DNA of 11,209 bases from Anaerolineales bacterium (GTDB lineage: Bacteria > Chloroflexota > Anaerolineae > Anaerolineales > E44-bin32): the NCBI GenBank assembly GCA_030673085.1, contig DAOVFE010000023.1, forward strand, positions 1 to 11,209, read 5' to 3'. A model generated the notes under the pieces. The model was not told where the DNA came from. It saw only the letters and a list, made by a program, of their open reading frames with translations, and made no database searches. Position numbers and translations under genes: made by a program. Positions within the stretch are counted from its first letter, which is position 1; every line of letters begins with the position of its first letter. Below are positions 1-6,188 of the stretch, piece after piece.

Positions 1-347
1 TATCCGGGCATGGCTTCGGTTGTGAGGATCATTTTCTCCATTAAAATTAAATAGTTTGGAAAAGGAGCGTTTTTCTATAAAAGACAGACAGATGAAGAGG
101 ATTTCATGAAAGGAGGAGGTTTTGCAGTACGGGCAGAGATGCAATAGTTTTATTGCAATATTTCTGAGCTTACAATTGACTTACAGATTGGATAAATCTC
201 GATAAAGCATATTTATAATGAGAAAGGCAAAGAGTATTTTGTTGTAGATTATCGATGAAATTTGCCAATAGCCGGGATTGCCAGTGCATATCCATTAAAA
301 CTTCGACCAGATACATTTCAACTATCAAGGCTGCATATGCAGCAATA

Positions 348-382
348 GAAAAGCGAGGCCTTCTGCCGCTGCCTCGCTTTTC
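348..382. terminator. Bidirectional Rho-independent terminator
   Basis: A perfect 12-bp inverted repeat (348-359 against 371-382) encloses an 11-nt loop. The core GCGAGGC/GCCTCGC is GC-rich and is bounded by an A run on the left and a T run on the right, so it would form a stem followed by U residues in either direction. It probably ends transcripts arriving from beyond the left edge, and may shield the region from antisense transcription. No flanking gene is visible that fixes its direction. Confidence 0.6.
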
Positions 383-413
383 GTTATGATTGCTCTTATT
401 CATGATATGATGG

Positions 414-474
414 CACTGAAAAAAGCGCAAATACGAGAAAGGTATTTTCCTGCTGTTAGCCGCTTTTTTCAGTG
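414..474. repeat. 61-nt nested palindrome, terminator-like
   Basis: A perfect 14-bp inverted repeat (414-427 against 461-474; core AAAAAAGCG/CGCTTTTTT) encloses a second small hairpin (429-434 against 442-447, loop of 7). The A and T runs at the stem edges would suit a bidirectional terminator, but the 33-nt interior with its own stem is longer than usual for one. It could also be a small palindromic repeat unit. Only one copy is seen in this window. Confidence 0.45.
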
Positions 475-676
475 GACTCATGATACTCTCTAAAACTCAA
501 TATTGGCTGTAAGGTACGCTGGAAGGGGGGCTTTCACTAATACAGCAGTATTGGCTTTTAAATCTAATCTGCCGTTGATCGATTGTTATTGCAAGAGCAT
601 TGATCCGAATGCAAAGATAGGCAGAAATCCATTTATATGCAATAATTGTCTAGCCATCTTTATAGGAGTTATTAGA

Positions 677-2101
677 GTGGTTTCATCGGTGATCGATTAT
701 GCAAGCCTTATAGAATATTCGGCAGATGCCTGCTTCAGCTGGAATTTTAATCTGGGCTTGATATACATAACGCAAGGCTTTGTTAGGATGACGGGCTATA
801 TGCCAGATGAAATCCTAAACCAGCCGGATCTGATGCAAGATAAGTTTATTCATTCTGCCAACCGTAGTGATTTTCAAGATATAGTCGCGCACATTAAAGA
901 AGGCGATGTTTCCGAAGCGGCTGTAGTGCTGCAAATCATTCGCCGCGATTGTAAGCCATTATGGGTGGATCTTTTTATGATTCCGGCGAGGGATGACCAT
1001 AATGCGATCATCGGGTTGGACTGTTGCGCGCGGGACGTGTCGAAACAACGCGAGACGGCACATCTTCTTAGACGACGAATGGATGAATTGGCTGTCTTGC
1101 TCCAGGTTCAGCGCGACTTGTTGTCTCAGGCCAATTTGCAAAGCACACTGGAATTGATTGTGACCAAAGCCAAGACCTTGCTTGGAGCGAAGAATAGCTG
1201 TGTTTTATTGCTAGAATCGGATAAATCCACTCTGAAGCCAGTGGCGTATTATGGAGAATACTATAAGGAGATCATGGCTTTGCGCCTGAGAATTGGGGAG
1301 GGATTTGCCGGTTGGGCAGTCCAGCACGGACAACCTTTGCTCGTTAATAGCGCGCTAGATGATCCGCGGCGATATCAGGTCGAGGGTACACCAGAGCAGG
1401 ATGAATCGATCCTTTGTGCGCCATTGAAAAGCGGCGAAGAGATAATCGGCACACTTGTGCTTGGGGGTGAGCCACATCAATTCTGCGATGAAGATCTTAA
1501 CTTTTTAATTGCTCTGGGTCATGCGGCATCGCTAGGCATCGATAAAAGTAAGCTTTTTGAAGAGGTTCAGCGACTTGCTATCGTTGACGATCTGACCGGG
1601 GCATATAATCGAAATTATTTCAATAAATCCCTTGATAACGAAATTATACGGGCAAAGCGTCTTGGCTATCCAATAGGCCTCCTTTTCTTAGATATTGATA
1701 ACTTAAAGGAGGTCAATGACACTTATGGCCATGTCGCCGGCGATCAGCTGCTTATGGCTGTTGTTGAGATTATGAAGGATCATTTGCGAGAAACGGATTG
1801 GGTTGCCCGATATGGGGGAGATGAATTCGCGGTTATTCTACCGGGTTGTCCTGCGGATAAACTACTAGTGGTAGCTGACAAGCTGATGCGGGCATTGACC
1901 AAGCAGACCCTGGTCACGGAGGATGGACAGGACATGCCTATCCGAGTGAGTATGGGCGGAGCCGTCTTTCCCGACACAGTCGGGCGCTCCGCCAAAGCCA
2001 TCGATCTGCTGCAGGCGGCGGACCTGGCCGAGCGGAGTGCTAAGAAGGCGGGCGGTTCTCAGTTTGTTCTAATGCAAGAGTCACAGAATGGGGTTGAATA
2101 G
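677..2101 (+). CDS. PAS-GAF-GGDEF diguanylate cyclase
   Basis: Predicted to make cyclic di-GMP from two GTP in the cytoplasm; no membrane segment or signal peptide is visible. From the GTG start the protein is 474 residues: PAS about 8-122, a charged probable coiled-coil linker about 123-152, GAF about 153-292, GGDEF about 300-465. The cyclase domain looks complete: DDLTGAYNR at its start, metal-binding DID at 339-341, the active-site GGDEF at 380-384, and the inhibitory I-site RETD at 371-374, exactly five residues upstream, so product feedback is expected. The frame stays open back to a TTG at 503, but only GTG 677 has a ribosome site (AGGAG at 664-668, spacing 8) and it lies just before the PAS fold; the added upstream residues match no domain I know. 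PAS and GAF imply small-ligand or redox sensing; the ligand is unknown. No EAL or HD-GYP domain accompanies it. Confidence 0.93.
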   Translation: MVSSVIDYASLIEYSADACFSWNFNLGLIYITQGFVRMTGYMPDEILNQPDLMQDKFIHSANRSDFQDIVAHIKEGDVSEAAVVLQIIRRDCKPLWVDLFMIPARDDHNAIIGLDCCARDVSKQRETAHLLRRRMDELAVLLQVQRDLLSQANLQSTLELIVTKAKTLLGAKNSCVLLLESDKSTLKPVAYYGEYYKEIMALRLRIGEGFAGWAVQHGQPLLVNSALDDPRRYQVEGTPEQDESILCAPLKSGEEIIGTLVLGGEPHQFCDEDLNFLIALGHAASLGIDKSKLFEEVQRLAIVDDLTGAYNRNYFNKSLDNEIIRAKRLGYPIGLLFLDIDNLKEVNDTYGHVAGDQLLMAVVEIMKDHLRETDWVARYGGDEFAVILPGCPADKLLVVADKLMRALTKQTLVTEDGQDMPIRVSMGGAVFPDTVGRSAKAIDLLQAADLAERSAKKAGGSQFVLMQESQNGVE

Positions 2102-2169
2102 GGATCATTCAAGCCGCTGACAGTTTTGGATAGGTCGGGCAAGGATAGATTTAAAGGCACGCATTTAGG

Positions 2170-2670
2170 ATGAAGACAGATTCTAAATATTATGCACTTT
2201 TCGACTATTTGCGTCATTCAGACGGGACGGAAGTAACGCTTTCGTTCAGCAAGATCGAAGCCTTAATTGAAAGCAAACTTCCGCCTTCTGCTCGATCTAC
2301 CCGTGCTTTCTGGAGCAATCGCGTGCAAGGCGGGCTGCAAGCCGCGGCCTGGCTTAAGGCCGGATATCGAGTAGTCAAGTTTGATTTGCAAAAGGGAAAG
2401 ATCAAATTTCGGAGATTGAAGATGCGCTATAGTGCGCGGCCGGCAAATACTACTCCCCGTTGGGATGGGGAGATGGTTCGTTCCCTGCGCTCGCATCTGA
2501 ATATGAGCCAGGTTGAATTAGCAGAAATCTTGGGAGTGCGCCAACAGACTATCAGCGAATGGGAAACTAGCGCATATATGCCGACTCGTAGCCGATCTAA
2601 ACATCTGACTATGGTCGCAGAGCAGGCGGGCATTTATATAGCAAAGGGCGATAGTCGAAATTTAAAATGA
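2170..2670 (+). CDS. XRE-family regulator with uncharacterised N-terminal domain
   Basis: A 166-residue predicted DNA-binding protein. The C-terminal part (about 101-156) is a classic Cro/C1-type helix-turn-helix: MSQVELAEILGV, then the recognition helix QQTISEWE at about 125-132. The N-terminal part (about 6-82) carries a pattern I recall from a small domain of unknown function (from memory, DUF7662): an EVTLSFSKIEALI stretch, LPPSAR at 37-42, a W in AFWSN, QAAAWLKAGYRV, and a closing KIKFRR. It may bind a ligand or partner. The gene starts 68 nt after the diguanylate cyclase on the same strand and could be co-transcribed. Its ribosome site is weak (AGGA abuts the ATG; AAAGG lies about 12 nt upstream). 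The TGA stop coincides with the first bases of a dispersed repeat, so the last residues may have been altered by an insertion. Target genes are unknown. Confidence 0.85.
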   Translation: MKTDSKYYALFDYLRHSDGTEVTLSFSKIEALIESKLPPSARSTRAFWSNRVQGGLQAAAWLKAGYRVVKFDLQKGKIKFRRLKMRYSARPANTTPRWDGEMVRSLRSHLNMSQVELAEILGVRQQTISEWETSAYMPTRSRSKHLTMVAEQAGIYIAKGDSRNLK

Positions 2671-2684
2671 GAGTGTTGACAAAG
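2669..2684 (+). repeat. Dispersed repeat, diverged copy A
   Basis: GAGAGTGTTGACAAAG matches the start of the two nearly identical copies at 6024-6048 (minus) and 10032-10056 (plus) at 15 of 16 positions. The repeat starts inside the stop codon of the XRE gene and contributes the -35 hexamer of the promoter at 2676. It resembles a remnant of a mobile-element end, but no transposase is nearby. Confidence 0.45.
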
Positions 2685-2704
2685 TATACGTTACCGTGTA
2701 AGAT
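2676..2704 (+). promoter_or_regulatory. Sigma70-type promoter
   Basis: A perfect -35 box TTGACA (2676-2681), a 17-nt spacer and a -10 box TAAGAT (2699-2704, four of six to consensus). It is the best promoter match I found in the window. Transcription would begin near 2710 and meet a strong terminator about 75 nt later. Confidence 0.65.
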
Positions 2705-2709
2705 GTCAA

Positions 2710-2785
2710 TATAATCAATAAAATTTAGGCGTGAGAAAGCGTCTGGAGCTGCAATCAGGGGGGAGCAGCCGCAGACGCTTTTTTA
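2710..2785 (+). ncRNA. Candidate small RNA, about 75 nt
   Basis: This interval lies between a good promoter (2676-2704) and a strong intrinsic terminator (2736-2784) and contains no useful reading frame, which is the layout of a free-standing small RNA. The 5' part (about 2710-2735) is AU-rich and would be single-stranded; the 3' half folds into one long hairpin with a G-rich loop containing GGGGGG. It could instead be a leader with an attenuator for the doubtful ORF at 2810, 24 nt past the U run. It does not match any riboswitch consensus I know. Start and end are inferred. Confidence 0.45.
2736..2784 (+). terminator. Rho-independent terminator
   Basis: The outer stem AGCGTCTG/CAGACGCT lies within 2736-2745 and 2772-2781; after a two-base mismatch an inner stem GCTGC/GCAGC (2748-2752 against 2765-2769) follows, with a 12-nt G-rich loop. 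Six T residues (2779-2784) follow immediately. It ends the short transcript started at about 2710. Confidence 0.8.
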
Positions 2786-2809
2786 CCTTTAAAGATACTA
2801 AGAGGGTTT

Positions 2810-2827
2810 ATGAGAAAAAGCCAGGAA
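2810..2827 (+). repeat. 18-nt exact repeat (copy 1)
   Basis: ATGAGAAAAAGCCAGGAA occurs here and again at 10055-10072. At the second site it directly follows the dispersed repeat at 10032-10056; here it is 125 nt beyond the diverged copy at 2669. The two motifs may therefore be parts of one ancestral element, with the promoter and small-RNA block between them at this locus only. Confidence 0.55.
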
Positions 2828-3001
2828 GGCTATCCAACGCGGGTTGCATACTTTCACTTGCTGCACGGTTCTTCACTGGGTCATTTGCTTAGGCAGGCAA
2901 TCCGTTGGTGCCGAATCAATTCTGGATTCTCTAAGGAGAAGACTATAGGGCGGCGAATGGAGATACATGATTGCATGCGAGCTGGGCATCTCACAAGCTA
3001 G
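2810..3001 (+). CDS. Doubtful 63-residue hypothetical protein
   Basis: An ATG frame of 63 codons, basic and without recognisable motifs. An AGAGGG at 2801-2806 precedes the ATG by only 3 nt, which is poor spacing, and a terminator lies directly upstream, so no promoter is evident. Its first 18 nt are repeated exactly at 10055-10072, where a different frame follows; this points to a repeat remnant rather than a conserved protein start. I think it more likely non-coding than coding. Confidence 0.2.
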   Translation: MRKSQEGYPTRVAYFHLLHGSSLGHLLRQAIRWCRINSGFSKEKTIGRRMEIHDCMRAGHLTS

Positions 3002-3084
3002 ATATTTTATAGGTTTGACGGCTTGTGGCAAGGATAATTTCTCTTGAAATTGATATAGACGGCGGAAAAGGCGCTACAAAGGGA

Positions 3085-5805
3085 TTAGCTTTTGTATGTT
3101 TCCAGGAATCGGCGCAGCACACTTTGCAGGATGCCGCCATGGCGGTAGTAGCTGATCTCAATCGGTGTATCGATGCGCAACCGGGTCCAAAAGTTGGAAA
3201 TCGAGCCATCTTCTCGGATGGCTTGAACGGCGATTCTGCTTCCGGGTTGCAAGTCTTGGTCGATTCCAAGAATGGAGTAGATTTCACGGCCAGTTATGCC
3301 GAGGGCTTTAATTCCCTCACCAGGCATGAACTGGAGCGGGAGCACGCCAATGCAAACAAGATTTGAGCGATGGATGCGTTCAAATGATTCAGCGATGACT
3401 GCCTTTACGCCGAGCAGCAATGTGCCTTTAGCAGCCCAGTCACGTGATGAGCCGGATCCATATCCTCTACCGGCTAGAACTATTAAAGGAATACCCTGCT
3501 CCTTATAACGTATGGCGGCGTCATAAATGCTCATTTTTTCATTATCAGGGAGATAGAGGGTGACGCCGCCTTCGCTGCCTGGCAGAAGAAGATTCTTGAG
3601 ATGGATATTGGCGAAGGTGCCTCGGGTCATTAACTGATCATTTCCACGACGCGAGCCGTAGGAATTGAAGTTGCATGGCTTGACGCCGTGTTCAATCAGA
3701 TAGCGACCGGCCGGGCTATTGGCCGGGATGACGCCTGCTGGCGAGATGTGATCCGTGGTTACCGAATTTCCTAATAAGACTAAAACCCGGGCGGCCTCGA
3801 TAGAGGGTAGACGCGGTGGTCTTGGTTCCAAATTGGCAAAGAAAGGCGGGTTTCGTAGATAGGTCGATTCTGGATCCCAGGGGTAAAGATCGGCGTCCGA
3901 AATATGAAAGGAGTTCCATTTTTCATTATCGGTGAAGATATGAGAATAGCTGTCTTGAAAAATCGCCGGATGGATGGTGTGTTTTATTATGGTCTCGATT
4001 TCAGCTTGGCTTGGCCAAATATCTTTGAGGTAAACAGCTTTTCCCTGGGCATCTAGACCGAGCGGCTCATTGAGTAGGTCGATATCAATCGTACCAGCCA
4101 GTGCATAAGCAACAACCAGAGGCGGAGAGGCCAGATAATTGGCGCGAACATATGGATTGATGCGCCCTTCGAAGTTCCGGTTGCCGGAGAGCACGGCAGC
4201 AGCGACAAGATTCGCTTTGTTGATAGCCTTTGCTAATTCGCCGGGCAGCGGACCGCTGTTGCCGATGCAGGTTGTACATCCATAGCCGGCGATATTGAAT
4301 CCGAGCTTGGCAAGCGGATCGAGTAAGCCGCCTGCGCGCAAATATTCGGTGACTACTCGTGATCCCGGGGCAAGGCTGGTCTTGACCCATGGTTTTACTC
4401 GAAGGCCAAAATCCATAGCCTTCTTGGCCAGCAAACCGGCACCAATCATGAGGCTGGGGTTAGAAGTATTAGTGCAGGACGTGATCGCGGCAATAACAAC
4501 TGCCCCATGGCCGATTTGGGCGCTGCCGCCACTAGTAGAAATGAATTCGGTGTGCTTTAGATCGTTTGCTGCTATTTCAAAGCCGTCATTGTGCTTAGGT
4601 GTCGATAAAGAAATTCTAAAGGAGGGTTTCATTCGATCAAGAGGAATACGATCATGAGGGCGCTTCGGTCCGGCAAGGCAAGGTTCAACTGTGGACAGGT
4701 CAAATTCGAGAGTTTCGCTGTATATTGGCTCCGGCGTATCGGCTGTACGGAAGAGCCCCTGTTCTTTGGTATAACGTTCCACAAGTTCGATTAAGGTGGG
4801 GTTTCGACCTGTCAGACGCAGGTAGTTTAATGTTTCATCATCAACCGGGAAGAAGCCCACGGTAGCGCCATATTCGGGGGCCATATTGGAAAGAGTTGCG
4901 CGGTCGGGGAGGGGCATTTTAATTGCACTTGGGCCAAAGAATTCCACGAATTTGCCAACGACTCCATGATTGCGAAGAATCTGGGTTACCCTCAGAACGA
5001 GATCGGTAGCATTGGTTCCCTTAGGTAATTGGCCGATCAGACGGAAACCGACTACCTCCGGAGCAGGCAGGATTAACAATTCCCCCAATAGGGCTGCTTC
5101 AGCTTCGATACCGCCTACACCCCAACCGAGCACGCCAAGGCTATTAATCATTGTTGTGTGTGAATCTGTTCCGATAACGGTATCCGGAAACGCGAGGATG
5201 GAGTCATTTATCCGCCTTTGCTGTACTACTGGGGCCAGATATTCAAGATTAACCTGATGAATAATCCCAGCACCGGGCGGAACCACGCGCAAATTGGCGA
5301 AAGTCTGCTGGCCCCAACGCAAGAAGCGAAATCGCTCGGCATTGCGCCGGAATTCAATTTCGCAGTTAAGTCGCAGCGCTTCGGGTGAGCCGAAATAATC
5401 AACCTGGACGGAATGGTCGATCACCAGATCGACAGGTATTCGAGGGTTTATCTGTTTCGGGTCTTCGCCTAGGCGGGCAAGTGCTTGGCGCATTGAAGCC
5501 AGATCTACTAAACATGGAACGCCGGTAAAATCCTGCATGATTACCCGCGAAGGCCGGAACGGAATGTTGATCTGCCTGATTGGATGAGGTTGCCAGGCAG
5601 CGAGCGAAAGGACATCCTCTTCTCGTATCTGGCGGTTATCGACCTGGCGGAGGATGGATTCGAGAAGGATCCGAATTGAAAAAGGCAGATGTTCGAGAGA
5701 GGTTAGTCCCGCTCTTTCAAGAGCTTCTAATCGATATATCGTGTAGTTTTCAGCTGGAGTGTACAGAGTGGCAAGAGATTGAAATGGATCAAGAAGCATT
5801 GTCAT
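3085..5805 (-). CDS. acnA: Aconitate hydratase, AcnA/IRP type
   Basis: Interconverts citrate and isocitrate through cis-aconitate in the TCA or glyoxylate pathway, using a [4Fe-4S] cluster in the cytoplasm. The protein is 906 residues, close to the usual 890-900 of AcnA. Cluster ligands are Cys444 (TSCTNTSNPS) and Cys510 and Cys513 (GCTTCIGNSGPL), with the same 66-residue gap as in E. coli AcnA. Also visible are the substrate region DTVIGTDSHTTM, DHISPAG near 685, YGSRRGND near 716, and the swivel-domain loop GSGSSRDWAAKG with Ser786, Ser787 and Arg788. The frame continues upstream to an ATG at 5850, but the ATG at 5805 has AGGAG (5814-5818) 8 nt before it and gives the expected N-terminus, so I start there. 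It stands alone: terminator-like sequence separates it from the operon upstream. No clear terminator is seen after its stop; only a weak hairpin (2992-3027). Confidence 0.96.
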   Translation of the reverse strand: MTMLLDPFQSLATLYTPAENYTIYRLEALERAGLTSLEHLPFSIRILLESILRQVDNRQIREEDVLSLAAWQPHPIRQINIPFRPSRVIMQDFTGVPCLVDLASMRQALARLGEDPKQINPRIPVDLVIDHSVQVDYFGSPEALRLNCEIEFRRNAERFRFLRWGQQTFANLRVVPPGAGIIHQVNLEYLAPVVQQRRINDSILAFPDTVIGTDSHTTMINSLGVLGWGVGGIEAEAALLGELLILPAPEVVGFRLIGQLPKGTNATDLVLRVTQILRNHGVVGKFVEFFGPSAIKMPLPDRATLSNMAPEYGATVGFFPVDDETLNYLRLTGRNPTLIELVERYTKEQGLFRTADTPEPIYSETLEFDLSTVEPCLAGPKRPHDRIPLDRMKPSFRISLSTPKHNDGFEIAANDLKHTEFISTSGGSAQIGHGAVVIAAITSCTNTSNPSLMIGAGLLAKKAMDFGLRVKPWVKTSLAPGSRVVTEYLRAGGLLDPLAKLGFNIAGYGCTTCIGNSGPLPGELAKAINKANLVAAAVLSGNRNFEGRINPYVRANYLASPPLVVAYALAGTIDIDLLNEPLGLDAQGKAVYLKDIWPSQAEIETIIKHTIHPAIFQDSYSHIFTDNEKWNSFHISDADLYPWDPESTYLRNPPFFANLEPRPPRLPSIEAARVLVLLGNSVTTDHISPAGVIPANSPAGRYLIEHGVKPCNFNSYGSRRGNDQLMTRGTFANIHLKNLLLPGSEGGVTLYLPDNEKMSIYDAAIRYKEQGIPLIVLAGRGYGSGSSRDWAAKGTLLLGVKAVIAESFERIHRSNLVCIGVLPLQFMPGEGIKALGITGREIYSILGIDQDLQPGSRIAVQAIREDGSISNFWTRLRIDTPIEISYYRHGGILQSVLRRFLETYKS

Positions 5806-5911
5806 CTCTAGAACTCCTGTGGCATGAAGTGACTTATAAATGAAACTCATCAGGATTATGAATGGAAGTCCGCCGAAAATTCAAGAAACTTTGGTGACGG
5901 TTAAATCCTAG

Positions 5912-5930
5912 ATTTGAGTATAGCTCAAAT
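5912..5930 (-). promoter_or_regulatory. Possible operator dyad overlapping an acnA -10 box
   Basis: A perfect 7-bp dyad, ATTTGAG-N5-CTCAAAT, lies 107 nt upstream of the acnA ATG. On the minus strand its centre reads TATACT (5922-5917), five of six to a -10 consensus, but no good -35 hexamer sits 16-18 nt upstream. If this is the acnA promoter, a dimeric regulator bound here would block it, or an activator would be needed. Only one copy is seen, so this is tentative. Confidence 0.3.
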
Positions 5931-6023
5931 TCACTCCGTACTGTATACATATTCTTGGATAAGCGCATACAGCCTTGCTCATGCCTGAATGTTAATTAAA
6001 ATGCATATGCCAGAGAGCAAGAT

Positions 6024-6048
6024 ATGATTTCTCTTTTTCAACACTCTC
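6024..6048 (-). repeat. Dispersed 25-nt repeat, copy B
   Basis: Read on the minus strand this begins GAGAGTGTTGAAAAAGAG and matches 10032-10056 (plus) at 24 of 25 positions, the first 18 exactly. The match ends abruptly, and the sequences beyond are unrelated. It lies between the terminator of the acetate operon and acnA. Confidence 0.6.
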
Positions 6049-6088
6049 GCATAGAGATACTTGACTTATTCATGGCTGAGTATTGATT

Positions 6089-6129
6089 AAGAGCCAGACG
6101 GGTTGGATTTCCTCAACCTTCTGGCTCTT
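6089..6129. terminator. Terminator-like hairpin after the acetate operon
   Basis: A 10-bp stem AAGAGCCAGA/TCTGGCTCTT (6089-6098 against 6120-6129) continues, after a small internal loop, as GGTTG/CAACC (6101-6105 against 6114-6118). It lies 60 nt past the stop of the DRTGG-protein gene on the minus strand. The T tract is interrupted on both sides (CTTAATC on the minus strand, CTTCTTAAC on the plus strand), so termination may be partial. Confidence 0.6.
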
Positions 6130-6188
6130 CTTAACTCTTGAAATCGTTATAAAAATCCAGAGGATTTTACCCCTGGGATGTAAATATA

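Larger units (their letters stand above)
1..676. other. Gene-free leader region with two palindromes
   Basis: No reading frame here is convincing. The first 54 bases are open in frame 1 and could be the tail of a gene lying to the left, but 17 codons cannot show that. A purine-rich AGGAGGAGG run at about 111-119 looks like a strong ribosome site, yet it is followed only by very short frames. Two strong inverted repeats (348-382, 414-474) are listed separately, and there is a perfect 14-bp palindrome at 330-343 and an AT-rich 7-bp hairpin at 140-157. I see no clear sigma70-type promoter for the downstream GGDEF gene. Confidence 0.6.
5806..6188. other. Intergenic region upstream of acnA
   Basis: This 383-nt spacer separates the end of the acetate operon from acnA, all on the minus strand. 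It holds, from right to left, a terminator-like hairpin (6089-6129), a dispersed repeat copy (6024-6048), and a dyad (5912-5930) about 110 nt before the acnA start. No reading frame of interest and no promoter with two good boxes is visible, so the acnA promoter is unresolved. Confidence 0.6.

Noticed and set aside
1..54. Open frame at the left edge, 17 codons to a stop
   Set aside because: Too short to support a gene tail; no motif and no second line of evidence.
106..147. ATG frame of 13 codons near the AGGAGGAGG run
   Set aside because: Very short, and the purine run lies inside the frame rather than ahead of the ATG.
170..481. 103-codon minus-strand frame
   Set aside because: It runs through two strong palindromes (348-382, 414-474), has no ribosome site, and the product has no recognisable features; open by chance.
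2710..2785. Riboswitch (c-di-GMP, SAM, fluoride, preQ1)
   Set aside because: A c-di-GMP switch was tempting beside a GGDEF gene, but the sequence lacks the conserved elements of these classes and is too short; one hairpin explains it.
5806..5850. Upstream ATG for acnA adding 15 residues
   Set aside because: No ribosome site before 5850, while the ATG at 5805 has AGGAG at ideal spacing and gives the usual AcnA length.
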